From Tausonia pullulans (lineage: Eukaryota > Basidiomycota > Tremellomycetes > Cystofilobasidiales > Mrakiaceae), in assembly GCA_951802195.1 (NCBI GenBank), contig OX637620.1, forward strand, positions 1,488,001 through 1,552,000: a DNA stretch of 64,000 nucleotides. Reading direction: 5' to 3'. Made by a program: the position numbers and the translations under genes. Positions 53,493-64,000 of this stretch are shown here, one piece after another (within the stretch, counting starts at the first letter, position 1; every line of letters starts with the position of its first letter). The notes under the pieces were generated by a model, which did not search any database, was not told where the DNA came from, and worked only from the letters and a program-made list of their open reading frames with translations.

Positions 53493-55528
53493 ATGGCAGG
53501 TATGTGCTGCCCTCACACGCGTCCTCACCCGGCCCATCCTCGCCTCTTTCCCCGTCCCCCTCCTCGTCGCGTGGAAAAAAAACCCGGTGGCTGATCGGCC
53601 CTGCCCCCTCTCGGCACGTCCTTTTCCAGCCATTTACACGGTCTTCACCAGCCCTTTCCATCAGGTCCGTCGCGACCATCCTGTTTCCTCTGCGAACCCC
53701 CCTCTCGGCGCGAAGGGAGACTGACGGCGCGTCCGTTCTCTTTCCTCTCCCCTCCTGCCGTGCCTCTCTTGATCCCCCACACCAGCCAATCCCGGACCAT
53801 CTCCCGACGCTGGTGGTTACGCCCCACGGCCAGCCCACCCACGTACTCTACTCGTACCTTCATACAGACTACGTGAGTCTTCGTCGGACGATCCCCCAGA
53901 CTTGTTGTCCTGCGCAGGGACGCCTGCCAGCGAAGCGAGAGGTTGCTCGCTCGGGCCCTCCTCTCTTTCTCCGCCAGGTCCAGGCACTCTCGCCTCGCCC
54001 TGAGCCGAGCCAATCTTGGCTCAGGCGCGCCTCGTCCCTCTTACGTCCTACGAGGACCGGGCCCAGGGCAGGTCGGCCCGGCCGACCTGGAATACACATT
54101 TGGGGCCTTACGGGGCGGTTGAGCGACCTTGTGGGCACGCCTAAGCTGGAGGCCCCTCGCGTATCGCAAATGGAGGGCGTCAGCGAGTGAGAGCACGCCG
54201 CTGGCCTGTCTTCCTGTTTGTCACCCACCGGCCAGTGCGACGACCTACTCCAGCAGCGTCTACACATGCATTCAGCAGGGCCACAGCATCGAGCATGTCG
54301 TGCTGACGACCGCCTCTTCCGAACGTACCGCTCGCCTAGAACCGGATCAACTATCTCCTCACCCCATCACCCCAGGGCGACCTCTGCGTCGCCAAGCTCT
54401 TCCCTCCTCGAGGCCCGGCTCCCGGAGCTGCTTCGGACCCTGGCCACTCGCCGCGCGAGTCGCGTGCGGTTCGATGCGAGGCCTCGAGGGAGCTCAAGTG
54501 GTCCATCGAGAACACCGGCGTTCGTTCACCGATTTACAAGATCGTCAACTCGGATGACACGCCGCTGTACCAGATCTCCAAGCCCAACCCGAACGCCGAC
54601 TTCTGGACCATGTTCTACTTCGCTTACGCCGGCCACCAGATCCCTCCCCGGAGAGCAGAGGTGCGTCGAGGATGGCCCAGCGAGGGACGAACGTCCTTGC
54701 TAGCTAGGCGGCCCTGACGTGTCCCCCTCATCCCCAGTTCGGCAAGATCCAGAAGAACCCGCCCGAGAAGGGTGGAGGAACCCGGATCACCATCACGGGC
54801 AAGACTGAAGACGAGAAGAAAGTCTGGCAGACGCTCGGCGAGGGCAACGAGGACTGCGTCGAATGGGTCGTATGCTGTGCCGCGCTCAACCTCCTCGAGT
54901 CAGTTGTGACGCGAGTGTTACGTCCTTATGTGCTCTGAGCTAACTTTGCGTTTCCAGTGATGAGATTCTTAAGGCCGCTGGACAGTCGACTCGTCCTCCT
55001 CCGCCTGCGTCGTCGTCCATTGCCTCCTCGAGCCCGGCCATGGTCCCCCCTCGCCCCGGCCAGATGCCGCCCGCGCCTTCGCCCCGCCTCGCCAACGCTC
55101 GCCCGGGAGGACCTTCGCCGAACACCGGCCAGCTCCGGGACCCTGGGCCCATGCCTGGCGCCCGTCCGGTCCCCTCGCGCATGGGCAGCAACCCCTCGGT
55201 CGATCCTCGCATGATGGCAGCCAATGGTAGTCGCCAGCCTCCTCAAGGAGGACTCCCGCCGCCCCAGCAGCAGCAGGGACAGTATCAACAGCGGAGTCAC
55301 TCGTCCAACGGGCAATACGGAAGCGTGCCTCCACAGCAGCAGATGCAGCAGCGAGAGCCGCCTCCACAGCAGCAGCAACGGCCTCCTCAGGGAGGCTATG
55401 ACCCTCGCGGACCGCCTCCGCCTCAGGGCTACGACCCGAGGTACCCGCCTCAGGGTCAGCAGCAGCAGCAGCAGCAGGGCCGCCCTGTGCAGCAGGGCTA
55501 CCCTCAGCAGCCCCACGGCCGGTTCTAG
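53493..55528 (+). CDS. Conserved fungal protein with Gln/Pro-rich tail, function unknown
   Basis: The conserved core starts with LPTLVVTPHGQPTHVLYSYL. Further exons give ATTYSSSVYTCIQQGHSIEH, NYLLTPITPGDLCVAKLFPP, KWSIENTGVRSPIYKIVNSD, PLYQISKPNPNADFWTMFYF and FGKIQKNPPEKGGGTRITIT. The block resembles a beta-rich fungal domain that I have seen only in proteins of unknown function. A short helix (EDCVEWVVCCAALNLLDDEI) follows, then a long Pro/Gln-rich low-complexity tail with several runs of glutamine, ending QQPHGRF. The start is uncertain: ATGGCAG at 53493 followed by GTATGT is attractive but does not join in phase to the first conserved exon without another exon. The stop at 55526-55528 is secure. 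Confidence 0.75.
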
Positions 55529-56156
55529 GGGTCTCGTTCTCGTTGCTCTCGCTTGCTAGTGATTTCATACCTGTCTACTTGGGCTTTTGGTTCGGTTAGC
55601 CTTTGCCACTACCTCCTTTCTCCTTTATCTCTCACATTGTGTATTCGTTCCCATTCTCCGGGACCCCGGTCGGGGCCTGCTTTCAGGGCTGCTTGCTCTA
55701 TCCAGCCATTGCCCCCCCCCTTTCGTTCCGTTGTCTAATCCATCCGATCCCGTGGCTTCGCATACGATTTTTCCACTGTCGGCCATCTCTGTTTCCTTTT
55801 TCTTTCGATACCCCTCTCCTCTCCTTGTCCACCTGCTTGCTTTGTATTTGAAGGGTCTGACCTCAAGGCACGTGTTTGGCGTGCGACGTGATCCCTCCTT
55901 CACTCTGCTTCTCTCTTGAGCTTGAAACATCTCGGTGAGGAATAAATCCTTTCTTCGGGCTCTTGCCAGCTCAGGTGCATGCCTGCATCGCCGTTCAGCG
56001 CTCTGCAGCTGTATCTCACTCACCCACGCTTTGTACGCGCCGAGGCGTGCGACCCCAGCGTGACTGACTGGTTGCCGCGCGTGCCTCTCGGCGCGCTAGA
56101 GACTTAGCCCTCTCCCGCCCGCCAACGTCGATATCACTCTATCTATCTCCCAGACC
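55529..56156. other. Intergenic between two plus-strand genes
   Basis: About 630 bases with the 3' flank of one gene and the promoter of the next. T/C-rich; no gene is supported. Confidence 0.45.
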
Positions 56157-58816
56157 ATGAGCAGCGAGCTCAGCCCTACCTCCAAAGGGCAACCCTCATC
56201 CCAGGAGGATGAGTCCCTCATCGACCTCCCGCCAACGCCCCTCCTCGACTCTCTCATCCGCGACACCGAGCCCTCGGCTCCTCCTCCAGCCAGCATCAAC
56301 CTCCCCACCCTTGCCGGTGCCGGTGCCGGCGCCGCCCCACCGCCCAACGTCCGCTTCTCACGGATGGACACCCCATTACGCGTCTCGAACGAGACACCTC
56401 GCAAGGAGGACAGTGACGACGAGGAAGAGTGGGACGCGTGGGATGCCCCGCCGCCTTCGCCGCCGTCGATGAACGCGACGACGCCGATCTTCAAGCGCGA
56501 GTCGGATGCCGGGTCGTCCATGTTTGACGGCGGGGGGAGGAGCTCCCTTCGACGATCGCTTCACGATGAGGAAGATGAGGAGGAACTCAAGGACCCTGAG
56601 GCAGAGCGGTTGGCCCTGGCGAACGAGGAGGGTGGCGAGGAGCAGTCGAAGCGGTTGCGGAAGGCACTCTACTGGCGTCACACGGCGATCACGGGTGTCT
56701 TTGTTCTGCTCTGGTGAGTGCTATCTCTGGGTACTTATTAAGGGCGGTTTGACGCTGATGCGATGCCTGCCTTAGGTACTCATTCTCTACCTGCATCTCG
56801 CGTAGGTCCTCCTGGCTTTTGAAGGGAGACACAACGGCTACGACGCGCCGTGCTGCTTGGCCCTTCCGTCACCGCGCCTCGTCACGTGTCAAAGGCTGAC
56901 GCTTTTCGCTCGGCCCACAGTGTACAACAAGTGGATATTTGGATCCAACTACTTTGGCTTCCCGTATCCGATGTTCTCAACCTTTGTATGTCTGCCTTTC
57001 GCCCTTAATAGAGACGCGCAACGCGTCTAGTCATGGACTGATGGACCGCGCATCTCTTCTCCTTTGCAACAGGTCCAGATGTGATTTCTCTCCATAATCG
57101 GCACATGAACGGACATCATATTAACACCTCTTCTATTCTCACAGGATCGTCCAGTTCTGTCTCGCCGCAGTCGTGCGTTACACCATGCCGGGCTGGTTCA
57201 AGCCCGATGCCAACCCAAATGTTCGGGACTACGTGTTAGTCCAGCAGTATTTATCCTATCGTTTACACAGACTGACCTGTGTGTCTGAGATGCTGTAGCC
57301 ATCGAGTCACGCCCACGGGAGTTACGACGGCGCTGGACATCGGGCTTTCCAACTTGAGCCTTAAGACGATTACCCTCTCCCTCTACAGTAAGTCTGGCGC
57401 CTCGATATGCCTCACCCGATAGCTTACTGGCATCCTCTCCCTACATTTTCTAGCGATGTGCAAGTCTTCGGTCCGTAGACACTTCCCCTTATGGCCCAAG
57501 CCCTGCTTCAAGGAGTCGTCCTGACACTTCTTCTTTTGACAGACGCTCATCTTTGTTCTCATCTTCGCCTTCATCTTCCGACTCGAGACCTTCTCATGGA
57601 AGCTCATCATGGTCATCTTCATCATCACATCGGGTGTCTTCTTGAGTGTGTCTTCATCCTTCCTTGCTCCTCACCGCTCTTCAGCCGCGAACTGATACTC
57701 CTCTCAGTGGCCTACAACACGACGGCTGTCTCTATCCCTGGCGCCATCATGGTCTTCGTCGCCTCTGTGCTTGGCGGTCTCCGCTGGGCCCTCACGCACA
57801 CGCTCATGCTCCGCCCAGAGCTCGGCATGACCAACCCGTTCGCGACCATCTTCTGGATCACCCCGCTTATGGCCGTCACGCTTGCTTTTGTCTCCATGTA
57901 TGAGGACGGCTGGGGGGAGGTCTTCTCGAGCGATTTCTTCGCCGCCGGGAGGATCTTGTGGACACTCTTGGCTATCATCCTCCCGGGCTTCCTCGCGTTC
58001 TCTATGGTCGCGAGCGAGTACTAGTGAGTTCGCTCGACGGCACTCTCTTCTGTGCTATCTGTCGTCAGATGCTGACTTGTCTTCCTTTCTAGCATCATTC
58101 AGCGTGCCGGAGTCGTCCCTTTGAGTGTCGCTGGCGTCTTCAAGGAGGTCACGACCATCAGCGTGAGTCCGGTGCACTCGAGGCGATCTGGTCCATCTCT
58201 TGACCTTCCTTGCATGTTCTTCTTCGTCTTCAGATCGCTTCCTGGCTCTTCGGCGACGAGATCACGCCCATCAACGTCGTCGGCCTGTGCATCACCATGA
58301 TCGGTGCGTTTTGCGTTGGCTGCTTGCAAGCTCTTGCCCGCTCCACCGCCTGTGCCTAACTCCTGGCTCCGCGTCTCCAGGTATCGCCTTCTACAGCCAC
58401 CACAAGTACGAGAAGAGCATCTCGGGCTCGTCAACGGACGCCCACGGTCAACTGTCGACCAGCCACGAGGGGGAGGAGACGATGCCGCTCACGTCTCTCC
58501 GGGAGCGAGGGGAGGACGAACGAGACGGAGGCGGAGGAGGAGGAGGCGGAGGCGTAGGAAGAGGAGGAGGAGGAGGAGGGTTCTGGGGGCTCTTCAGCGT
58601 GAGCGCTCACGCCTTGGCTTGCCGACGAGACGTGTCGTTGGACTGATCTCCGTTCTCGCCTCACGCCGACAATCTTCCTTGGCATCGGAACAGCGCCCCC
58701 ACGCGGACGCCTACCACCCCGTCACCATCTTCGCCGACGACGAGCCAGGCGTCCTCGCCGCGGACGACGCCGTGGAGGCTCACCGCCAGCCCCGACGAGA
58801 GCGCTCGTCCTCCTGA
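56157..58816 (+). CDS. YMD8: SLC35C2/YMD8-like nucleotide-sugar transporter family protein
   Basis: The N-terminal 180 residues are acidic, Ser/Pro-rich and cytosolic (ETPRKEDSDDEEEWDAWDAP). The transporter core follows: YWRHTAITGVFVLLWYSFST, VYNKWIFGSNYFGFPYPMF, then the diagnostic TALDIGLSNLSLKTITLSLY and MCKSSTLIFVLIFAFIFRLE. Later segments include AIMVFVASVLGGLRWALTHT, LGMTNPFATIFWITPLMAVT, VVPLSVAGVFKEVTTISIAS and NVVGLCITMIGIAFYSHHKY. This order matches SLC35C2 and yeast Ymd8, Golgi/ER membrane transporters of the triose-phosphate/nucleotide-sugar class whose substrate is not settled. The C-terminal tail carries long glycine runs, then ends VTIFADDEPGVLAADDAVEA and RRERSSS. Many short introns cut the membrane part. 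Confidence 0.9.
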
Positions 58817-59658
58817 TCGAAGGATGACGGTGTCGGTCGTGCAGTAGAGGGGTCATAGACAGATCTCAATCTTTCCTTTTTCTCCCCTCTCCCCCTCCCT
58901 CCTCCCCCCCTTCTTTGGGTCATGTTTCTCCAATCGGAGCAGAGTAGATATATGGGTTCGTTTTTTTTCTTCTTCAAGGCAACAGAGCTGAGGCACGATC
59001 GTTAGCAGAGCCGTTGGTTGGACGAGCATGGGGCTTGGTCAGGCACGATGATGAGAAGGGCAGGGAGGGAGATGCCTAGCGGCGAACGAAGACGAGCGGC
59101 GGGCCCGACAACGCCCGTGACAAGCGTAGAGGGGAGAGGGAGAAGCTCATCTGGACGATCGTCACCAGCCATGGTGACCACCTGATCGAAGATCCGGGGG
59201 GGGCGGGGGGAGAGAGAGAGAGGGGGAGAGGGGAGTGAGATCCAGGCGAGCATCAGCGTCGAGCCTGCGCCCCAGGAGGTGTGCATGGAACAGAGTGGGG
59301 GTTCTCACCAGAGGGTTGGACTTGGTCGCTACGCTTGGTGAGTGGATGGATATCTCGTGGATATCAGCCATGACGGTGGTAGTTCGGGGCGAAAAGAGGG
59401 AGCCCAAAACTCAAGCGAGACGTTCATCTCTCGATGAGCCCGGGACTATCTCCCGAGGTTTCAAGACGGCACAAGCTCCATCCCCTTCCGTCAACAGGAG
59501 AAGAACGCCTCCTCGCCACAGTGCTACCCCAAAGGCTGGCAGCTCCCATTAATCGTCAAATGCGGAATTATATACTTGAGTGCACACGTGTCCCATGCTA
59601 AGAAAAAAAACCGAAAACCGAAAGAACAGGCCAAGTAGGAAGGTTCGTAACAAGACCT
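58817..59658. other. Convergent 3' region
   Basis: About 840 bases between convergent genes, with GA-rich repeats near 59200. No gene is supported. Confidence 0.5.
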
Positions 59659-61186
59659 TCATGAAAAGGGCCACCACCACACCGAAGAAGGAGGAGGAGC
59701 CGGGAGAGGGAATGGGGCAGGCGAAGCGAGGTAGGTCCAGAGATGGGCGCCCGGCCAGTCGACATTAGGAGGGCCCTGGCCGAAGTAGTGCTGCAAATGA
59801 AGACGAGCACGACGGGTCAGTGCTGCTCTTTTCAGGCATGGAGGAATTTGGATTAACACACACCATGTTGAACAGATGACCGGTGGCGTCCCTTGTGTAG
59901 AGTTTGCCCTGGGTTCCGGGGACAAGGGCTTCCGCGGGAGGACTGAGGGGTCGGATGTACGGAGCTCAGCCCTGCTTTGCAGGGTGGGAAACTTCGGCCA
60001 TAGAGCAGCACCCACAACCAATTGAGGACTCCGATGCATGCAACAAAGTCCTTCTTGTTTGCAAAGTGCTCGACAACGGCGACTATGAAGGGGCGGGTTG
60101 CGCTCAGCCCGGACTTAGGGTTACGACTTTCCCATCCCTGCGTTACGCACACACGGGGCTACCAGCGGCGTTCAGTGGACTATCAGTCGGTAACGTCAGC
60201 TTCAGCGAGATCCAGCCTTCAAAAGCGCGCGGTAATTACACGTTAAAGTGGTTGGAGGCGCATGCAAACGTGTAGCTGATGAACAACGTGGGGCACTCAG
60301 TCCGAGGAATCATGCTTCAGAGGGAAGAAAGACCTCACATCTCGAGCTGTAGCAATCGCAGAGCTTGATCAGCAAGAGAGACCAGAGAGTACAGCGATAC
60401 GATGATGAATGCACCTTTTCGAGGTATTTCTGAACGAGAGAAGCATTATTGTCAGCCCTGGTTGAGAGCTTAAAACATAGAGATACGCACGTGTTCGAGA
60501 TCCGCAATGAGGGCATCAACGACGAGAGAAAGAATGATACCTCCCTAGATCCAGGTCAACTGTCAGCTTCCCCAGGAGCTCACCATTAGAGCGACAAATC
60601 AAATCTACGAACCTGCGAATGAGCGATCATCACGACCTTTTTCTTGTCCGAGTCGAGCAACGCCGCACGAGCAAGCCCGTACAAGTTCGGAGAGGCGTCT
60701 TGGGTCGGATACTTAAACTCACGCTGGACAAGGCACTGGAGGAAATCAAGGAAGATGCCTGGACGCAGCCGGCAAATAAGCTAGCGGTCGAAAGGAAGGT
60801 GCGAGGAGAAGACTTGGCCGGCCGGCCGAACCTTGGGACTCATTGTGGATGCCAATGACGTTGCGTTTGAAGCTACCGAAGGGTCGACGTCAGAAATTGC
60901 TGTCAAGAACATATGATCAAAGTTGAAGCCCTTACAGAGAGGCGAGGAGATCGACCTACCGCAAGACAAAGTAGACCGAGACGGCTTCGGTTCAGCTCTC
61001 GTCCTGGAGCAGAATGAAGTGACTTACGTTGGATTGACACCAAGTGTTCCCAGTTGCGATTCCGTTGACATAAAGCCTCATAAAGTGCCAGGGCAAAAAG
61101 GTAAGTTCGATGACCACTCCACGGGACACGGAGCAGACGAGAGATGATGCACCAGGTCTCATCCGCGTATCCATCGCTTCCTCCAT
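59659..61186 (-). CDS. Fungal serine-hydrolase-like (alpha/beta fold) protein
   Basis: Many short exons assemble a protein of a fungal alpha/beta-hydrolase-like family of unknown substrate. The start MEEAMDTRMRPGASSLVCS leads to MRLYVNGIATGNTWCQSN. Further exons give FKRNVIGIHNESQ (via acceptor GGTAG), RPGIFLDFLQCLVQREFKYP, and the nucleophile elbow KKKVVMIAHSQGGIILSLVV, where Ser in HSQGG would be the catalytic residue. Then come a 15-base exon (KYLEK), LEIYTFACASNHFN, VEHFANKKDFVACIGVLNWL, ALVPGTQGKLYTRDATGHLF and HYFGQGPPNVDWPGAHLW. The invariant-looking H in ATGHLF fits the catalytic His. It starts 68 bases after the stop of the upstream membrane-protein gene on the same strand. Exon joins in the middle remain approximate. 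Confidence 0.8.
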
Positions 61187-61253
61187 TGTCCTTCTCCAGA
61201 AAGGAGTGGATGATATGCTTAGACTATACAGCAGTGTTTGAGCAAGTTGTTTC

Positions 61254-62081
61254 CTACTCAGTATCGATCAAGCCGTCGATGCGCACTTGAGTGATCCAAA
61301 GATAGAGATTCAAGATGATCCCGCAGACGACAAGCCACCCGATAAAGATGAATGTCGGGGTAAACCACAAGGCCCACCCTGCGCCAGCGATGATGATGAA
61401 CTGAGAGGAGGAGGCAAGGAAACGTTAGCAAAGAGCTTACTCGAGGACGGACTCGGAGCGGAGCTCACCGACGCGACGAGCAGCATGGCCTGGGACAGCA
61501 GCGCGAAGAAGTTGGGCCACTTCCAAATGGCGAGTTCGGCCCATTTATCTGCATTTTGGACGACGAAAGGTGACAAAACGTATGGTATGTAGTGCGCCCA
61601 TTCGATGACGAGAAGGAGATCCGAGTAGATGAGGGTGAACGGGCCGGAGCGGAAAAACGGGATCTTCAGGATGGGTTGAAAGCGCATCGACATCAGCGTG
61701 AGATCGAAAATCAAGACACCGATGGAAGCGAATACACCACTCTGAGAAGAGAGGCTCATGTGGCGAGCCTTTACGTCGGTCGGTCGCGATGCGAGCCGTG
61801 ATAAACGCCGACGTGCCTAGCCACAACACTGCACTCACTCGAACAGTATCGGCATTTGGAACAGTGACAAACGATGAGAGTGGCCAGTGGGCCCAGATTG
61901 GTTCGACGGGGGTGATACCAAGGGTCTTGGGCGAGGGAGAGAAAGGCCAGTAAGCGTCAGCCGTACGCTAGCCGGTTGAGAATCCTTGGTGTAAGATGTC
62001 TGCTTCCTAGTTCTCGCTCACTTGAGGACGGTCAGAAAGCCGACAGTTGATGGTGGACGTCTTGTGGATGTTGTCAGTCAT
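61254..62081 (-). CDS. Small four-span membrane protein, function unknown
   Basis: Exons give MTDNIHKTSTINCRLSDRPQ, then TLGITPVEPIWAHWPLSSFV, then a large exon SGVFASIGVLIFDLTLMSMR ending LLSQAMLLVAS, and a last exon FIIIAGAGWALWFTPTFIFI with the C-terminus LWITQVRIDGLIDTE. About 190 residues contain four hydrophobic segments. I do not recognise a named family. The gene is upstream of, and on the same strand as, the hydrolase-like gene. The start at 62081 is the first good ATG and fits the splice model, but the first intron is inferred by eye. Confidence 0.7.
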
Positions 62082-62437
62082 AGTGGGCGCAAGCGTACGA
62101 AGTGATGATGGTTTGGGGCGAGACAGCTAGCTCGACAACCAGCGAGGCGTTGTTGGCCTTAGTGGACGCATCTTTCGCACATTGTCTGCGCCTCCATTGA
62201 AGGCCTCGCCTCTGCGGCTGAACTTTCGCACATTTGCCGTCTCTTCTTTAGCGCATGACTCCATTCAACGCAAGAGCAACTTCAAGAGAAAAAAAGGTCA
62301 TGCCATGTACTCGTCGTGAGTCAAACATAAGAGAACGGTGTTATCATCCTCCTCACCCAAACGCCACGCGGCAAGATCACGCTGATCATCCGTCGCCACG
62401 TCCCTCCGCAGCCAGTGTCCCCGCCACCAGGCCAAGG
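62082..62437. other. Intergenic between minus-strand genes
   Basis: About 356 bases with the UFD1 3' flank and the upstream region of the membrane-protein gene. Nothing else is seen. Confidence 0.5.
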
Positions 62438-64000
62438 CTAATCAAGCACAATCACATCGTCGTCATCGTCCAGGTCTTTGCTCCTCCCTTTGCCCTTGGA
62501 CGACGACGCCGAGTCCGCTTTTTTTTTCTTTTCGCTGAGCTTGTTCCCGCCCGTCAGGTTCGCCCATGGGTCGACGGGCCCGACCGTCGGGTCCGTCGTT
62601 GGAGCGGTATCCGCTGCTGGACGTGGAGCGGAAGACGAGGACACGATTGGGGCGGTAAGATCAGGAGAGGATGATGGGGGAGCGGGAGCGAAGGGCCGAG
62701 GGGCTCGGCCGGAGAGGGTGGCGCCGTTCGTGGAGAGACCGGAGAAAGGGGCGGGCTGAGTGAATAAGATAATGCAGACTAAGTCAGATTGTCGCTTGTC
62801 GGGCCGACATCTAGGCAGGGCACTCACGACAGGAGGGGTAGCGGATGACGAGGACGAGGAGCCTGTCGTTCCTTGGGAGGGGTCAAATGCCTTGTACGTC
62901 CAACCGAAGAAGAGCTTGCCATGCGGGAGGTGGAGAGCTGCGGGAACCTTGTCGGCGGGCGCTGAGAGGGCTGAGATGGGGATGAAGCGCTCCTTACTGT
63001 AACGAGGGAGGGGAGGTCAGCACAGAGCGCTGAAACAGTCCCGAGATGGCAATGTCTCACTCGGTCCGGTGGATCAGGCTGCCAGCTTCGACCTCCTCAA
63101 TCCTCCTCGCCAGACCCTTGCCCTTGGTCCTTCGCCCATTGAGCGTCCTTCCGCCTCCAACGAACGCTTCAAATGCCGCCTCGCCATCCTCTGTCCCAGA
63201 TGCGGAGGCCGCTGTGCTCGGGACGGTCGAGTTGACGTCGATGTTGAGCTTTGAGGCCATGGTCGCGAGAGGCTTGGGCTCCGGTGTCTTAGGCTCGACG
63301 TAGCCCTTGGGGACGTCAAAATCGACCTGTAGAGTACCGTCATTGTAAGTCATTCAGAGTTCAGGCAGGCAGGCAGACACGCTCAGACAACGAACCTCGA
63401 GATCGGTGTCCTGACAGGAAATACCCGGCCCTGGCGGAACGATCTCCTGGACTAGGAATTCGAATGCGATCGAGTTGTACGAGACAGAGAAGATGTCGCC
63501 CTGAGTAATGCAGGAGAAGTTGCGAAGACAGGTCTCCAAACTGGGGACGTCTACCTGTCAGCCAGCACGTCTCACCCGTTGGACGTGTACAGAGCAAATG
63601 GACATACACAGCCTTGGGGTCGCTGACCTCGAGGAACTCAAGATTTTGAGCCTGAATCTTGACGCGCTTGCCCTTGGGGAGTTGTGCGCCGGTGACGCGG
63701 AGTGGGTCGCCCTCGCCCAGCCTGGAGGAGGGAGAGGACGCGCCGTCAGCAGGAAGAGGCGTGACTTGGCTTGAGCGAGAGAGGTAGAACGAGAGAGAAT
63801 AGGCGACTTACTGAAGCGTGCGCATCATCTGTGATCCAATAGCGGGCAAAAGGGTCAGTTCACGCTTTTGAATCATGCGAGCGACTTGGGCGGCGTAACC
63901 CGGGGGAGGGGGGGAGGGAGTGACGGCGGGACCCAACGGTCGACGATGGACGTACCCATGGCGGCAAGTAGACGACGCCCTCTTCGGCGATGAATTCGAG
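62438..64000 (-). CDS. UFD1: Ubiquitin fusion degradation protein 1 (partial)
   Basis: Ufd1 pairs with Npl4 as the ubiquitin-binding adaptor of Cdc48/p97 in ER-associated and ubiquitin-fusion degradation. The 5' end lies beyond the right edge, so the N-terminus is missing. The visible part begins LEFIAEEGVVYLPPW and continues across a 17-base exon (63828-63812, MMRTLQ) to LGEGDPLRVTGAQLPKGKRV. NLEFLEVSDPKA, CLRNFSCITQGDIFSVSYNS and VQEIVPPGPGISCQDTDLEV follow. The strand VDFDVPKGYVEPKTPEPKPL closes the Ufd1 fold. The C-terminal part is disordered and ends with a Lys-rich and acidic tail (DLDDDDDVIVLD), a usual place for Npl4 and p97 contacts in the family. Confidence 0.95.

Noticed and set aside
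53024-54190. A 388-residue open frame on the plus strand
   Set aside because: Low-complexity and Ser/Pro/Arg-rich, with no conserved segment. It runs through exons and introns of the real gene in another frame.
1-64000. Mobile elements, CRISPR arrays or a virus-like system
   Set aside because: No integrase, reverse transcriptase, transposase, capsid-like frame, long terminal repeats or regular spacer array was recognised.

Overview
This window is nuclear DNA from a GC-rich, very intron-rich fungus. Almost every gene is cut by short introns of about 70-100 bases. Donors are mostly GTGCGT or GTGAGT, and CTGAC-like branch points lie before CAG or TAG acceptors. The gene set (fungal eIF2 beta, a Zrg17-type transporter, a Bro1 homologue, fungal double-psi barrel and fungal hydrolase-like families) and the splice style point to a basidiomycete, most likely a Pucciniomycotina yeast of the Rhodotorula/Sporobolomyces kind. 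That placement is an inference. No rRNA, CRISPR array, insertion sequence, retroelement or prophage was seen.

Layout. 0-12.1 kb: tail of an unknown gene, an AT-hook/bZIP regulator (-), eIF2 beta (-), the F1-ATPase gamma subunit (+), ribosomal protein eL27 (+) and a small acidic protein (+). 12.2-24.7 kb: glutathione reductase (-), a 79-bp tandem duplication, a 616-residue acidic protein (+), a small secreted protein (-) and a Zrg17-like zinc transporter (+). 24.7-28.2 kb: a gene-poor island with three tRNA genes, namely two Ser(AGA) in opposite orientation and one Asp(GTC) with an intron. 28.2-39.5 kb: BRO1 (-), a secreted double-psi beta-barrel protein (-), SCAMP (+) and a MutY-type adenine DNA glycosylase (-). 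41.4-46.1 kb: two paralogous SERTA-like acidic proteins in inverted orientation, enclosing a small conserved protein (-) and the HSCB/Jac1 co-chaperone (+). 47.5-64 kb: a CPA2 cation/proton antiporter (-), two fungal proteins of unknown function (+), an SLC35C2/YMD8-like transporter (+), a serine-hydrolase-like protein (-), a four-span membrane protein (-) and UFD1 (-, cut by the window edge).

Most genes are housekeeping: translation, respiration, redox balance, zinc and Fe-S handling, endosomal sorting, base-excision repair and ubiquitin-dependent degradation. They are arranged as divergent and convergent pairs with no sign of a metabolic cluster. The most unusual material is the SERTA-like paralogue pair and the splicing architecture. 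The latter includes 7- and 9-nt exons, start exons with 4-19 coding bases, likely GC-AG introns, a possible recursive splice site in eL27, and lysine boxes of eIF2 beta that all sit on exon junctions. Exon models were built by eye; where stated, exon lengths sum to a multiple of three, which supports them.
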